DNA from: Wolfiporia cocos
Lineage: Eukaryota > Basidiomycota > Agaricomycetes > Polyporales > Phaeolaceae
Reading direction: 5' to 3'
Assembly: GCA_029448655.1 (NCBI GenBank)
Contig: JACCLO010000001.1
Location: 3,906,001 to 3,970,000 of the forward strand
Length of the DNA: 64,000 nucleotides
How positions within the stretch are numbered: position 1 is the stretch's first letter; each line of letters starts with the position of its first letter. The position numbers and the translations under genes are program-made. This document shows positions 1 through 10,598 of this stretch, in pieces. The notes under the pieces are model-generated. The model searched no databases. It had not been told where the DNA came from and saw nothing but the letters and a program-made list of their open reading frames with translations.

Positions 1-973
1 GTGGTGGGGGTCGGGGTCGAGATCGGACTGGGAGGAGAGAGAGGGCGGGGCGGGGAGGAGGGCGGAGGAGGCGGCGGAGGAGAGGGAGCTGCTCGAGGAT
101 GCAGGTGCGTGCGGGGGCACGTCGCCCCCAGGCGAGCGCGGGGAGGCGTGCGGATAGTGCATGGCTCGGGCGCAGAGAGAGCCTTGGGCTGGTCGCGACT
201 GGCAGCTGCTCGGTGCGAAATGTGCGATAGGATGGGCAAACGAGGCGTGCGATTACGAGGGCGAGCCGTGTATGTATGTGAAGCGGGAAGGAAGACGCAG
301 AGCCGGTGAAGACGAGCGAGGAAGGTGGATGTGGGACAACGCGGACGCTGCGAGGCCTGCCTGATACGGTCTGGGTGGCGTCAGGAGCTCGGTTAGCAGA
401 GAGGAGCGAGCCACTCACGGTCTAGCTGGCGGTGCGCATGGGCGGTGCGAGCTCAGCGGGCGGATGATGGGCGGGAGAGAGCGGGAGAGGAGGGCGGGAG
501 AGAGAGAGCCGGCTGCCCTTGCGACTGGTGGCGAGGTCTCGGTGGGCCGGCAGCAGTCCCTCGCCGCCTGCCGCATATGGGCACCGGTGCCACTCGGCAC
601 GCCGCCCGCAGCCAATCCGCGCGCCGCTTGCCTCATCCGGGGTCTCCGGGACCGCCTCTAATTGCGCCCGTGCAACCGCTAGAGGCTGCTGATGCACGCT
701 CGCCGTAGCCACGCATCGTCGCCAGCCAGTTCACACCGCGACGCCGCCTCTATAGCGATCCCTTCCGGTTGCTGTACTCTAGATACACCACATCTGTCCG
801 TCATTACTCCTCCTATGCACCTCCTGACCACGCCCATCATGATACGCCGACGCCAGTTCTGATGCGATCCGCTCCTCGCGGACGACTGCGACACCGTCTC
901 TTCTCGCCCAGGCCCCTCACTCCGATCCCCGTCCGCGCCGCGTCATGCCCGCGGCTATCACCCGTCGCACCCG
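1..973. other. GC-rich low-complexity edge without a supported gene
   Basis: The first 520 bases include two purine-rich G/A tracts (about 25-110 and 465-510) made of GGAGG, GAGAG and GGCGG runs. Open frames here are long only because stops are rare in such sequence. None starts with a convincing ATG, joins to another exon or resembles a family. The stretch may be 5' or 3' flank of a gene outside the window. Bases about 900-973 are probably 3' untranslated sequence of the mitochondrial carrier. Confidence 0.5.
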
Positions 974-2461
974 TCACGACGCGCCGAGCAGCTCCTTCAC
1001 GAGCTCATACGTGAAAAACGACGTCGCGATGCTCGGCGCCACCTTCACTGCATCCGTCCGCCACAGCATCAGTGCACCGCCCCGCATGACACAGGACACA
1101 CTCACGCAGATTCGGCCACAAGCCTCGGTACAGCCCCCTCGGACCCTCCGTGCGCAGGATGCCTATGAGCGCATCGAACGCGCCGGTGTACCGCACACCC
1201 AACGCGCCCATACCCACCACCTGCATCTTCCGCCGCAGCACGTCAAACGGATATGTGAGCGTCTGCGAGATCGAGCCTGTGTGTGGCAGATAAGGCTAGA
1301 TCCCAAACGCAGTCGAGACACCCACCAGCAAGCGCGCCGCAGAGCAACTTTCGCGGCACACTGCTCTTTCCCGGAGGCGTGATGGCACCGCGCAACGCCT
1401 CGTACGCGGCAAAGTTGATCCCTGGCCGCCCCCATCCGCTTCTTTAGCACCGTCGCGGAACAAGACACTGGTTTTGCCACTTACCGACGTATGGCGCGAC
1501 GCCAACCGCGGTGGCGACGATTCCGCGGTACAGAGCCCGCACGCCGCCCTCCTCGCGTATTACCTTCTGCGTCATGCCCCACACTGTCAGGTCCCGCGTA
1601 TTTGTCGCCGCGCGCCGCAGCGAACCGGACACCGAAGCTGAAGCAGACGCAGTGTGGTACGCAGACGTGAGCGTTGGCTGCGCCGGCGCCGGCGAGGCCT
1701 GCAGCGGGATCGACGCGGTCGCAATTGAGAGCCGTGATCGGACGAGGTCGAGCGGGTACGTCGAGCCTTTCCGAGAGTGTCGGATAAGATCGAGGTGTCC
1801 GCCATGAAGCACAATCGTGTGTACTCACAAACAGAGGTGATTCCTGCAAGAGCACCTGCGGCCAGGCGCGTGGGTGTGTCCAGCGCCGTCTCCCCGTAGT
1901 TCGTGAACCACTATCCCTCGAGCCGCGCGTCAGCCCATCCCATATCTTAGAAGATCATTCAATGCGCAACACATACCTTTTTCAGCTGCTCATAAGTCGT
2001 AAACTGCACCGCACTGCACCAACCGCCAATCAGCACCCGCACATTATCTTCCTGACAGAGGCAGAGCGCACCTGTACGGCACGATGCGCAAGCAATTAAT
2101 GCCATTCCCGCGCATGTACCCGCGGAAACCCTCTTCACGCCACATCCGCACGAGGCTCGCCCATACGCCCTTGTACTGCCCCTCCGCCGTCGCGGGCTGC
2201 ACCTGCCTGCCGTCGCCACAAATTACAGTCAGCGAGAGCACACAAAGCAGGGGCCACATGTGTGAGACCGCACGCGCACTCAAGGGCAGCAGAGAACACG
2301 TACTGGATGATCTTGAGTCGCTCGAGGGGGCTGACGACCGTGCGCGAGGCTGCACCCGCGAGTCCGCCTGCGATGAAGTACGAAGAAATCTGTGGACTGA
2401 GGAACGGCTGTTTCGACGGCAGTGCGTCCGGGGATTGTGTCGATGATTGTGCCGATGCCAT
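974..2461 (-). CDS. Mitochondrial carrier, YPR011C (APS/PAPS transporter) type
   Basis: Six-helix inner-membrane solute carrier (SLC25 family). After removal of short introns the protein reads as three carrier repeats. Each has the signature P-x-D/E-x-x-K/R: PLERLK in repeat 1, PLDLVR in repeat 2 and PFDVLR in repeat 3, followed by EGxRGxxRG-type segments (EEGFRGYMRGNG, EGGVRALYRG, EGPRGLYRG). The order and wording match yeast YPR011C, a carrier for adenosine 5'-phosphosulfate and PAPS, better than ADP/ATP carriers. About seven introns are needed, all GT-AG; one near the last exon splits a Leu codon, and the frame then runs to a C-terminus ending LLGAS. The start is the ATG giving MASAQSS. 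The gene is divergent from the lipocalin-like gene, with 383 bp between. Substrate is inferred from family resemblance only. Confidence 0.82.
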
Positions 2462-2844
2462 GGTGCTATGTGGGGACGGTGGAGAGCATCAAAGTGTCCG
2501 CCGGTGAGCAATATGGGTGCGCGAATCCGAATACGATGTCGCGCTGGTTACAGAAGTAGGGTAGTTGGGGGTAGGGTATGGTTATCGAGGCGTACAGCGC
2601 TAGGTAAATGCAACGAGTGGCGGTGTAGAGTAGGCTCTAAATAGGCTGCAAGAGGAATCTGGCAGATGATTGCGGGGACGGAAGCTGCGCGGTGAAGGCG
2701 TCGGACGCTGCCCTGCAGGTCCAGTAGACGCCCGGGCGTGGGGCCGATCCCGGTCAGGTGACCCACGCGCCACAGTGGCTGACGCCGAACGCGGACCGGA
2801 CGCGTCGCGGCCTGGAGACGACAGACACACACACCGACAGTTTC

Positions 2845-3649
2845 ATGGATATGTCTGGGCTCACATATGCAGTCGATGCCGTGGCTATATATCCCCCAAA
2901 TGCCGAGAATCCACCCATCCAGCTGGACTTGGATAGGTTGATGGGAACATGGTGAGGCGCCACCGTCAGACGTTCCCGGAAGTGCATCTAACATACCTCT
3001 AGGCACGTGACGCATTCTACACTCCCGCTCTGGAGGGTAAGCAACCTGTTCTATCGAGACAGAGATATCCAATTGACCAAGACTGCAGAACAGGAAGGAC
3101 GTGACCATCACGTATGCAGCAAGGTCGTCGGCTGGCAAACCAGCCGAATTCGACGACATTGTCGAATACCGCGCCAAGTCGGCGCCGCCAACTTCGACGC
3201 GATCCCGGATCGTCGGTGTCGACAAACTCGTTGTCCCGCTCACCTCCATCTCCTCGTCCGGGACGAGCGCAGATCCAGGTCCTTCCACGAGGTTCAAGTG
3301 GCGGGGTAAAGGCTGGCTGATGATCGCCTCTTCGCGGTGGCAAATCCTCGGCTGCGGCTTCGCACGCGATCGGCGTGTCAACGTCGACTCTGCCGACGAT
3401 GGCGACGCGGATGTTCCTTCTAGGCCTCCCGACTCGACGCCACAGCCCGAGATCCAGGCAGAGTGGGCACTCACGTACTTTGAGAAAACCCTCTTCACGC
3501 CTGCGGGCATGGACATCTATGCCCGCACGCCACAGGGCCTTCCTGACGAACTCTTGCAGGAGATCATCCGCAAAGCGCAGGCTCTGGGTGGGGTCGTCGG
3601 CGCGCTAGCCACTCAATTCTTCGAGGTGGAGAGGAGCCGCGCGGTCTGA
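2845..3649 (+). CDS. Lipocalin/calycin-like protein
   Basis: Three exons (2845-2951, 3003-3036, 3089-3649) give 233 residues. The N-terminal part holds the lipocalin-style G-x-W element (LMGTWHVTHS), then a run of short alternating strands (KDVTITY, FDDIVEYR) and a second W-containing segment (KGWLMIASSRWQILG). This suits a one-domain beta-barrel that binds a small hydrophobic ligand. There is no signal peptide, so it is probably cytosolic. The C-terminus is helical (LPDELLQEIIRKAQ). The start is the MDMSG codon because it leaves a short N-terminus before the barrel and follows a 383-bp divergent promoter. The central loop is rich in Ser, Asp and Pro and may be disordered. Assignment rests on the G-x-W pattern and strand periodicity; ligand unknown. 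Confidence 0.6.
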
Positions 3650-4544
3650 TCGCGACGGTGTCGTTGCATGTCGCGTTTCTGCGTGTGGCATGACACAGTT
3701 TCAGCCGTCCTGCGGCGTGAGCCAATATACGTTTGTCACCTATGGATCCCGATTCCGAATGATCCGGATCTGCGCACGAACCGATGTATGTAGTGCGGCC
3801 CTGATCGTCGCCGCATCGCTTCAGATATCCCGTCGTTCCTGTAGCGAGACTTGTATCATCTTTGCGAAGTATTCGCGTGAATGCCGAGCAGCCTGATGCA
3901 CGCCATCTCACCGCGTCATTCGAGCCTTTGAAGTGGGAATGCACTCGGATGTGGAAGCATAAAACATAAATTTGTGATTTCCATAACATTCCATGAAGCG
4001 GCCTGCTACTAGGGCAGCAATCTACTAAATGATACACGACAGTCGGCGAAGCGAACAACCGAGCGAAACTACACGCGATACACATGCAACGTACGAACGA
4101 CCGTCGGGTATCCGACAGCGATTGAGCCAGGATCCGCTGAAAGAGAATCATGACAGAGTGGCGGACACTGAAAACGGCGGGTGGGGAACATAACGAGCGG
4201 GCAAGAGGGCATGAAGGAGTGGTGGCCTGGGCGGCGGGCGAAGCAGAAATGCGGCAGGTAATATGATGTATATGCACGATGCGGATAGAGTACGGACAGA
4301 TTAGAACCACGTAAACCAGATAGAGAGTAGAAGTCGTGAAGGTCGTGATACATGGTATAGCCTAAAGCCAAGGAAGGTGGGCGTGGTGCAGTGTCCCCAA
4401 AGTATAAGGATATGCCGGAGTCAGACAGAATCAGTGACGTGCAAAGTGCGTGAAAGACATGAGTGAGCGGCGAATAGACGAAACGGCGATAAGCTAATGC
4501 AGCAGGTATCGGGATATGAGTAGACGATAAGGTGAAATGCCGCC
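3650..4544. other. Convergent intergenic stretch
   Basis: Lies between the 3' ends of the lipocalin-like gene (plus) and CDC24 (minus), so it must hold two 3' untranslated regions. Open frames on the minus strand are not followed by splice-compatible coding exons and match nothing recognised. No repeat or RNA gene was seen. Confidence 0.5.
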
Positions 4545-7500
4545 TCATTGCACATAGAGCGTCACTTGGTTCCCGGGTCGGAACGACTCGAACGCCATTT
4601 GGACGTCCTCCGTTGACCCTAGAGATACCAAGTCGCCGTCCTCATCCCTGTACTTGACACGCAAAGGGCCATCGTCTCTTCGAGGTCCGCACAGTCTGAT
4701 CTTCTTCCCGACCTTTTCCACCAGCTCGTCGTACTCCGTGCCTCGCGGTACTTGGATCACGAAAATATCCTCGTGGAAGTGTACTTTAACCTTCACCAGC
4801 CCTGACAGTTGGTGCGCGGCAGAGGAAACAACTTGATCGATCGGATGAGACCGCGAGCCTCGCGCGCCAGGCATGCCTGCCAGCGATGAATCGCTTGACC
4901 CGAACGGCGTAATTGGTGATCCACTGCTATGAGGAGAATAGTCCTCCGAACTGTCGCCGCCCGTCGACTCGCTCGAGCCACTTCCTCGCTTATTATGAGC
5001 GCCCATTGAACTCTGAGACCGGTTGATCCAAGGCGCGGCGGACGGCAATGGCGGGGGCGGCAACGAGGTACTGGACAGAGGAACGTAGGCAGATGGTTGG
5101 CTTGCACTGCGCGAGCGCATCGCTGGAGCGGCCGTGGGTGCAGACGTGCTGACTCGGGGACTGACATTTGGCCGCGTCTCCGTTTGGTCATATGTCGTCT
5201 TCAGCCGTGTTGAGCTGAATTGGCTGCGCAGAACGGGCCTGCCATTCGGAGTTGAGCCGGGACTACCATCAGCTGCATAGGTGGCGGGATTGCGGGAAAT
5301 TGAAGGCCGTCCGCTTGCAGGCTGTGACGCGTACCCATTCATGCCGGGACCTTGGGCGCTACTCCTTACGCTATGCGGGTAGCCATTGTGCTCTGACCGT
5401 CTATTACCGAGCGGTGTGCCACGACCAGAAGATGGGTATGAAGATGGCGGATATTCTTCGTATTCGTCATCAGGATCGATATCGAACCCGTCATGAGGTG
5501 GATAGCCTTGAGGGCCGTTGTTATAGCCGTTCGCATATGACCCGTTAACGGATACCAGAGTTGACGAGGCGGAGGATTCTTCGCCGGCAACGGCGTACGG
5601 ATGTCGACTGGTACGGCTACCTGGTGGTCCCGGATGATACGGGGATCCAGAACTATATGATGTCGATTGAGAGAACGCGGAGAACGTTCGCTCCAGGCCG
5701 TACGACGAGCTTTGTCGCGGAAGCTGCTGATGCATGGGATTAGAGGGATTCTGCGCCATCTGAACGACCTGGGCAAGACGCTGAGGATTCCGTTCAGACA
5801 CCCGTCTGTTGGCAGTCTCCTGGATCAGCCGATTGAGCTGGTTTTCCCACATCTTGAGCTGCTCCTCATTGCGACATCGCAATGTGAAAAATTCCAGGTC
5901 GTCATCACCTCTCCACCATACCGCGAGCGAGTACTGGCCTGAAGTGGCTATGTGAACGTACGTTAAAATATAACATATTCTGACTGACCTGCGCTAGTTT
6001 TTGGGATGGCTTGAGTGACATTATTTAGGAAGATACGACCTTTCAGAAGGAGTGGCGTATTTCTTTTCTTCGAGGTTCCTGCCCCCGAAATGGCTAGAGG
6101 TGGAGGGACAGGAGGCTTTTTCAGTATCGAGTTACTTTTGCTCCCCTTTCTCCCGTTCGCAGGTGTTGCCAGGTTCTCTTTGCAGCACAGGATGATCTTC
6201 TCGAATAGAAAGACATGGTACTCTCGGTCGACGTCGGATTTGGTTACCGTGAAAATGTCATCCAGGAGTAGAGGACCAAATACAGAGACGTGAAGACCCT
6301 TCCAATCTTCGACACGACCCTCTAGATTCTTCACAGTTGCCGAGTTCTCAGCTCGCCGCTGGGCCTCATTGATTTTGTCTGTAATCCGTTTGGCTGCTGC
6401 GACTCCGGATTTCAGGTCATCAACGAAGGAATAATCGGTTCCCGAAACAGCCTTTAGCAGAGACTAGCAGTAGCGGGTCGCGTCATCCACTTGCACAAAG
6501 AGCGACTAATCACATACCTCCAAAAGCAGGGGGTATTTACAAATTCTTTGCACAGGCTTGATGAGGAATGCTGGCAAATCTGTCTTAAGGAGAACACTAT
6601 CGAGCGCCTATTTGCACGTATTTGTTCAGACCGCTCAAACGACTAGTCAGCAGCATATCATGCGACTCACAGCAAGGTTAGGCATCTCCTGCAGCATAAT
6701 GTCCGAAGCTGCAGTGTAGTTGGCACAGTAAGGTTCGTACACGGCGAAGTCTTCTTCCTATTGTTCCGGAATGAGGCGTTAGCTTGAACCACGGACACAA
6801 TAGACACAACGGCGCTGGTGTATCTAGCGCGCCAGAGTCATCAAATGAACTGAGAAGACGTACGCATTCCGTGAATGGGGTTCCCCATCGTTGTTCTTCC
6901 CAGGGAAGCTCCGCAATACTCTCCAGCTTGATGAGAAACTTTCTCTGAAAGTTTAAGAGCTTGTTCAAGCCCGGGAATAGCAAGTGTATGGTGTCGGAAT
7001 CGATGACATTCATTTGAGTTGCGGCATTTGAGTATTTCTGGAATTACCATCTGAATTGCAGGAACGCCGCATCAAACGTATGAGGACGCACCTGCATGAC
7101 TTCCAAATCCTGTACATACTTCCGTTCCGTCTCAACCAACTCTCTAATAATATTGGCGCTGGCACCACCGCCGCCCTCTCGCCCACTCGACGTGCCGGCA
7201 CCATCAGACGCCAACGAGTCCGTGGACTGTTGCGCAGATGCGAGCGCAGGAGATGATGGCGGAGGCTCTACAAAGACGTCCTCTGGCAGGCAACCAACAA
7301 GGTTGATCACATTGTTCACAACCTAATCATCCGATCCACGCAGGCCGGAGGTCAGCGGCGGATGCATGGACGCTAGTAGGACAACGACACGCACCTTCAC
7401 AAAACCATCCGTGGAGTTCCGATCGTACAACTCGGTGGCTGCAAACTGCTCACACCCCTCAATCTGCTTAATCTGCATCGAGAAAAGCAGAATGGCGCGC

Positions 7501-7862
7501 TTCTTGGTCTTCTCGTTCGAAGCATCAAACGAGCTCGGGTCCGTGTCAATGTTGATAGGAGTGAAGGGGGCGGGTAGGAGGTTATAAAGATAGCACAGGG
7601 GGACCCCGAGAGTGAAGCAGTCCCAGAGCTGCGTAACAGGATCGGACGACCTCCGAGAGGAATCTGGGGGCGCAGAGATGGTGAACCATTCAGGGAAATT
7701 CTGAACGTGCATTAGACGAGTGCGTAGAGCAGAGCATTGCTGGTAGAGGGAGGTGGACTGGGATGCAGCCTTGTTGAGGAGCGTGTTATTAGCGACTGGA
7801 GACTCGATGGTAGGAGTGGTGGCGGAGATGATGGACTTTTTGCGCCCTGCGGCGGACGACAT
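4545..7862 (-). CDS. CDC24: CDC24-type Rho guanine nucleotide exchange factor
   Basis: Activator of Cdc42 in polarity establishment, acting at the plasma membrane with the Bem1 scaffold. Reading from the ATG of MSSAAGRKK, domains appear in the known Cdc24 order: a calponin-homology-like segment (LWDCFTLGVPLCYLYNLL); a DH domain starting at IRELVETERKYVQDLEVM and including FLIKPVQRICKYPLLL; a PH domain with a Ser/Lys-rich insert (FEKIILCCKEN, then YSLAVWWRGDDDLEFFTL and NEEQLKMWENQL); a long Ser/Pro/Gly linker; and a C-terminal PB1 domain (KVKVHFHEDIFVIQVP, RYRDEDGD-type acidic OPCA motif seen as KYRDEDGDLVSLGS). About seven introns lie in the 5' half, while the PH end, linker and PB1 lie in one large last exon. 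Identification is firm; exact internal junctions were not all tested. Confidence 0.92.
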
Positions 7863-9692
7863 CACGGGGGACGACAGGGCCTTTGGGCGGCGAGCAGGAT
7901 GGCGATGGTGGAGGGAGAAGGAGAGTAAGCAGTCGTATAGTAACGGGGCGTATGCTTGGGAAGATGCAGGTCGAGGCGTAGCGAGGCGCTGGTTGGTACA
8001 GCCGACTGAACCAACTCCGCCCGATTATTTGGCCATATTTAGTCCTGCCTATTCGGGCGTCTGGAAATAATACTTCCAGGCATTATTGGACCACTTTCTC
8101 ACGCGACCATCTCTTCTGAGATCCCCCTGGCTCTGTCGATCCGCGAGCCAGGCTCAGCCAGGTTCCTCCGTCCGGGTGCCTTCAAGGGCACGCATACACC
8201 CATGCGAGGCGATCGCATTCGCGGACCTGTCGTCGTCCGATGCGGCCATAGGGGTCGGCCCACGCTCGTCGACCCCGGGCAGCTGGTTCCAGGCGCGCAA
8301 GAAGCTATCATCCCGGTGTCGGTTTCTTGCTGCACGAGTGTCCCGCGGCGCCTCTTTCCGCTGATGGTTCACACATATCGCCGCTAGAAGGGCAATTGCA
8401 TTCGCAGACGAAGTCGTTGCCAGCCCTCCATTCGGTATTCGCGGGATACCCAGCAATCGATGTCAGTACGTCCTACAGCACGAACTGCAAGCTCATCCCG
8501 TGTACGATATCCAGTATGAGTGACGCATATATATATGTTCATGACATCGTTTCCCGCTTCGCAGATATTGACAATAATCCTAGCACGCACGCCATACCAT
8601 TTTGAGCGTTGATTGCCGATAGCCTTTGGTGAGGACAGACTATGGGCTCATCAGGGCCATGATAGATGGCGACTCTCCATTGCTCAGGTCGCATCACGTT
8701 CCATCAGTGACCTTCCCACTCTCCATATGGTCTCTTCTCGCGCTCGTAAGCACTACAGTGGCCGCAGTCGTGCTGATGCCAGTGTCCGTCGCTGTCCGTC
8801 GCTGTGTGATTGTAGCCTAAACTGAACTGCCTGATGCTCTAAGGTCATGGCCTCGGTGTCAGGACGGTGCGAACAACATCACGCACGTTCAGTTCCTCAC
8901 TGAAGCCCGCTCAAAATACGGACCAGTGAGGGGAGGCATGGAAGTATCTTCTCTGGAGCTGGAGCTCGTGCCGCGGGCATAGTACCAGCACCCTGCCCAC
9001 CGTATTTGGGGACCTGCGAGTGGGCAACGCCCAGTACGCTGCCAATTTCTGAGGCCAGACACTTGATCCGAGTGTCTACAACTCGGACAGCTGCGAGCAG
9101 CAACATGCTGTCCATGAACATCTGATTGTGGCCAATTCATATCCATGACAAGGCCCGCGCGGTCACACCGTCTGTCAATTCGCGCGCTCACGTTGGATAG
9201 CTCATTCGTCTAATCATCCGTCCGGCTCCATTGGCATGATCCTATAAGTGTTTTCTTCCACTTCCTTCTGCGAGGGTGAAGAAAAGTGAAGCCAATCTAT
9301 TGGCAATCTAAAACAAAGAGACCGGTACGGAGGCAATAAAATGGTGGTTTTCATTTAATTGTTAGAGACTGCGGAAGTCGTCCATCTCCGTACCTGTTTG
9401 ATACTGACTCAAACAATTGGATTGCTTACAAGGCCCTCCATGTCACGATGATTGGTCAGACCTAGATCCAGCGCCGACACCGTAGCCGTGTCTGAAGGGA
9501 TGGCACATGAAGCAGCACGATACGCAGCCTGGCTGCAATGACATCTCACCTCCACTGTTATCCGCCAGCTCATTATTACAATCGCGTACTATCGCAATTC
9601 GCAATCCGGCTACGACGATACCCGGGAAGCAGTGTACAGAGGGACCGCACGGAATACGCGCTATGGCCGTCAGTGTTCTGTAGTCCGGAATT

Positions 9693-9731
9693 CTATGGTG
9701 CCGGCGCCCTAGTCACCGCTACTTTTGTACA
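9693..9731 (+). repeat. Left arm of a perfect 39-bp inverted repeat
   Basis: Runs from CTATGGTGCC to CTTTTGTACA and is the exact reverse complement of 9993-10031. On the plus strand it can be read as YGAGALVTATFVQ inside a short open frame. Confidence 0.85.
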
Positions 9732-9992
9732 GTGCATAAAGCAAGGTTTATATAGGCGCCGGGTACTTTCTGCGCCCTGATACCGAACACTTTGGGTATG
9801 GCACAGCCCGGAGATGCGAATTTATGCTCGTAGTGATGTAGATACAGGGCAGGCACAATATTAATGTATCTACCAGTTCACTACATCCCATGCTTGAATA
9901 AGACACAGAAAGCATGCGAAGCCAACCTTCAATTAGAGCATTTTGGCTAGACCGATTATTTCTAGGTGTCAGTTTGAGTGAGTAGTAAGACT

Positions 9993-10031
9993 TGTACAAA
10001 AGTAGCGGTGACTAGGGCGCCGGCACCATAG
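9993..10031 (-). repeat. Right arm of a perfect 39-bp inverted repeat
   Basis: Exact reverse complement of 9693-9731, with 261 bases between the arms. On the minus strand it gives the same peptide, YGAGALVTATFVQ, in a different short frame. Perfect identity suggests a recent inverted copy. Confidence 0.85.
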
Positions 10032-10598
10032 CTGTCGCTCAGCTCAAACCCCGCTTCCTGCACGACCCACGAATACGCAAGCGCTCCAGATGTGAACTGC
10101 CAAACGTAAGTCCAGGACCGACGCGGGGGCCTTGATGACGTCGCAATACAAGGACATGCCATAGCCGCGTGTCATACTGGATATCCTGCATAGGAAACCA
10201 GGGCAAGGAAGCCGTTCGCCAGGCTGCTGAGAGCGCTGTCTCTAGTTATCCAGAGACTGAGTAAGCCATCTAGGCGTCGAATCTGAGGAGCTCGCGACGT
10301 TGCGCAGTGACCGGTCTGCCAAGGGTTTCTACATATCGTGGGTATGAGAGCGCGGATATCGTCCTCTGCGTTCTGGGCATCCGGGAGCAACGGGCACGTC
10401 GCGAAAGCCCAAGGCAGATGCTCCGAGCAGCATACAACAAGACGAAGTAATATAAGAGCAACGCTGCCAGTTGGTGTGCAGCGAGAGGATCGAGGAAAAG
10501 AAAAATTCGAGCTCCGCGTGAATCCCGGGCGGCGGGCGGGTGCGCCCCCGGCCCCCTGAGGACTCCAACCACGATCCTACCTACAGCTGGCAAGACCC

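Larger units (their letters stand above)
7863..10598. other. 2.7-kb gene-poor divergent region
   Basis: Separates the divergent starts of CDC24 and the Rap1-like gene, so both promoters lie here. Short open frames occur on both strands (for example about 8897-9121 on minus), but none has supported splice partners or recognisable domains. The middle holds a perfect 39-bp inverted repeat, listed separately. A 10-bp unit GTCCGTCGCT is repeated twice near 8784-8803. The stretch is far longer than other divergent spacers in the window and may hold decayed sequence. Confidence 0.45.

Noticed and set aside
1..712. Several open frames on both strands in the GC-rich edge
   Set aside because: They overlap one another, start at GTG or lack splice partners, and arise from purine-rich low complexity. 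No family resemblance.
8889..9191. Possible minus-strand exon with hydrophobic segment
   Set aside because: No ATG context, splice partners or similarity could be established.
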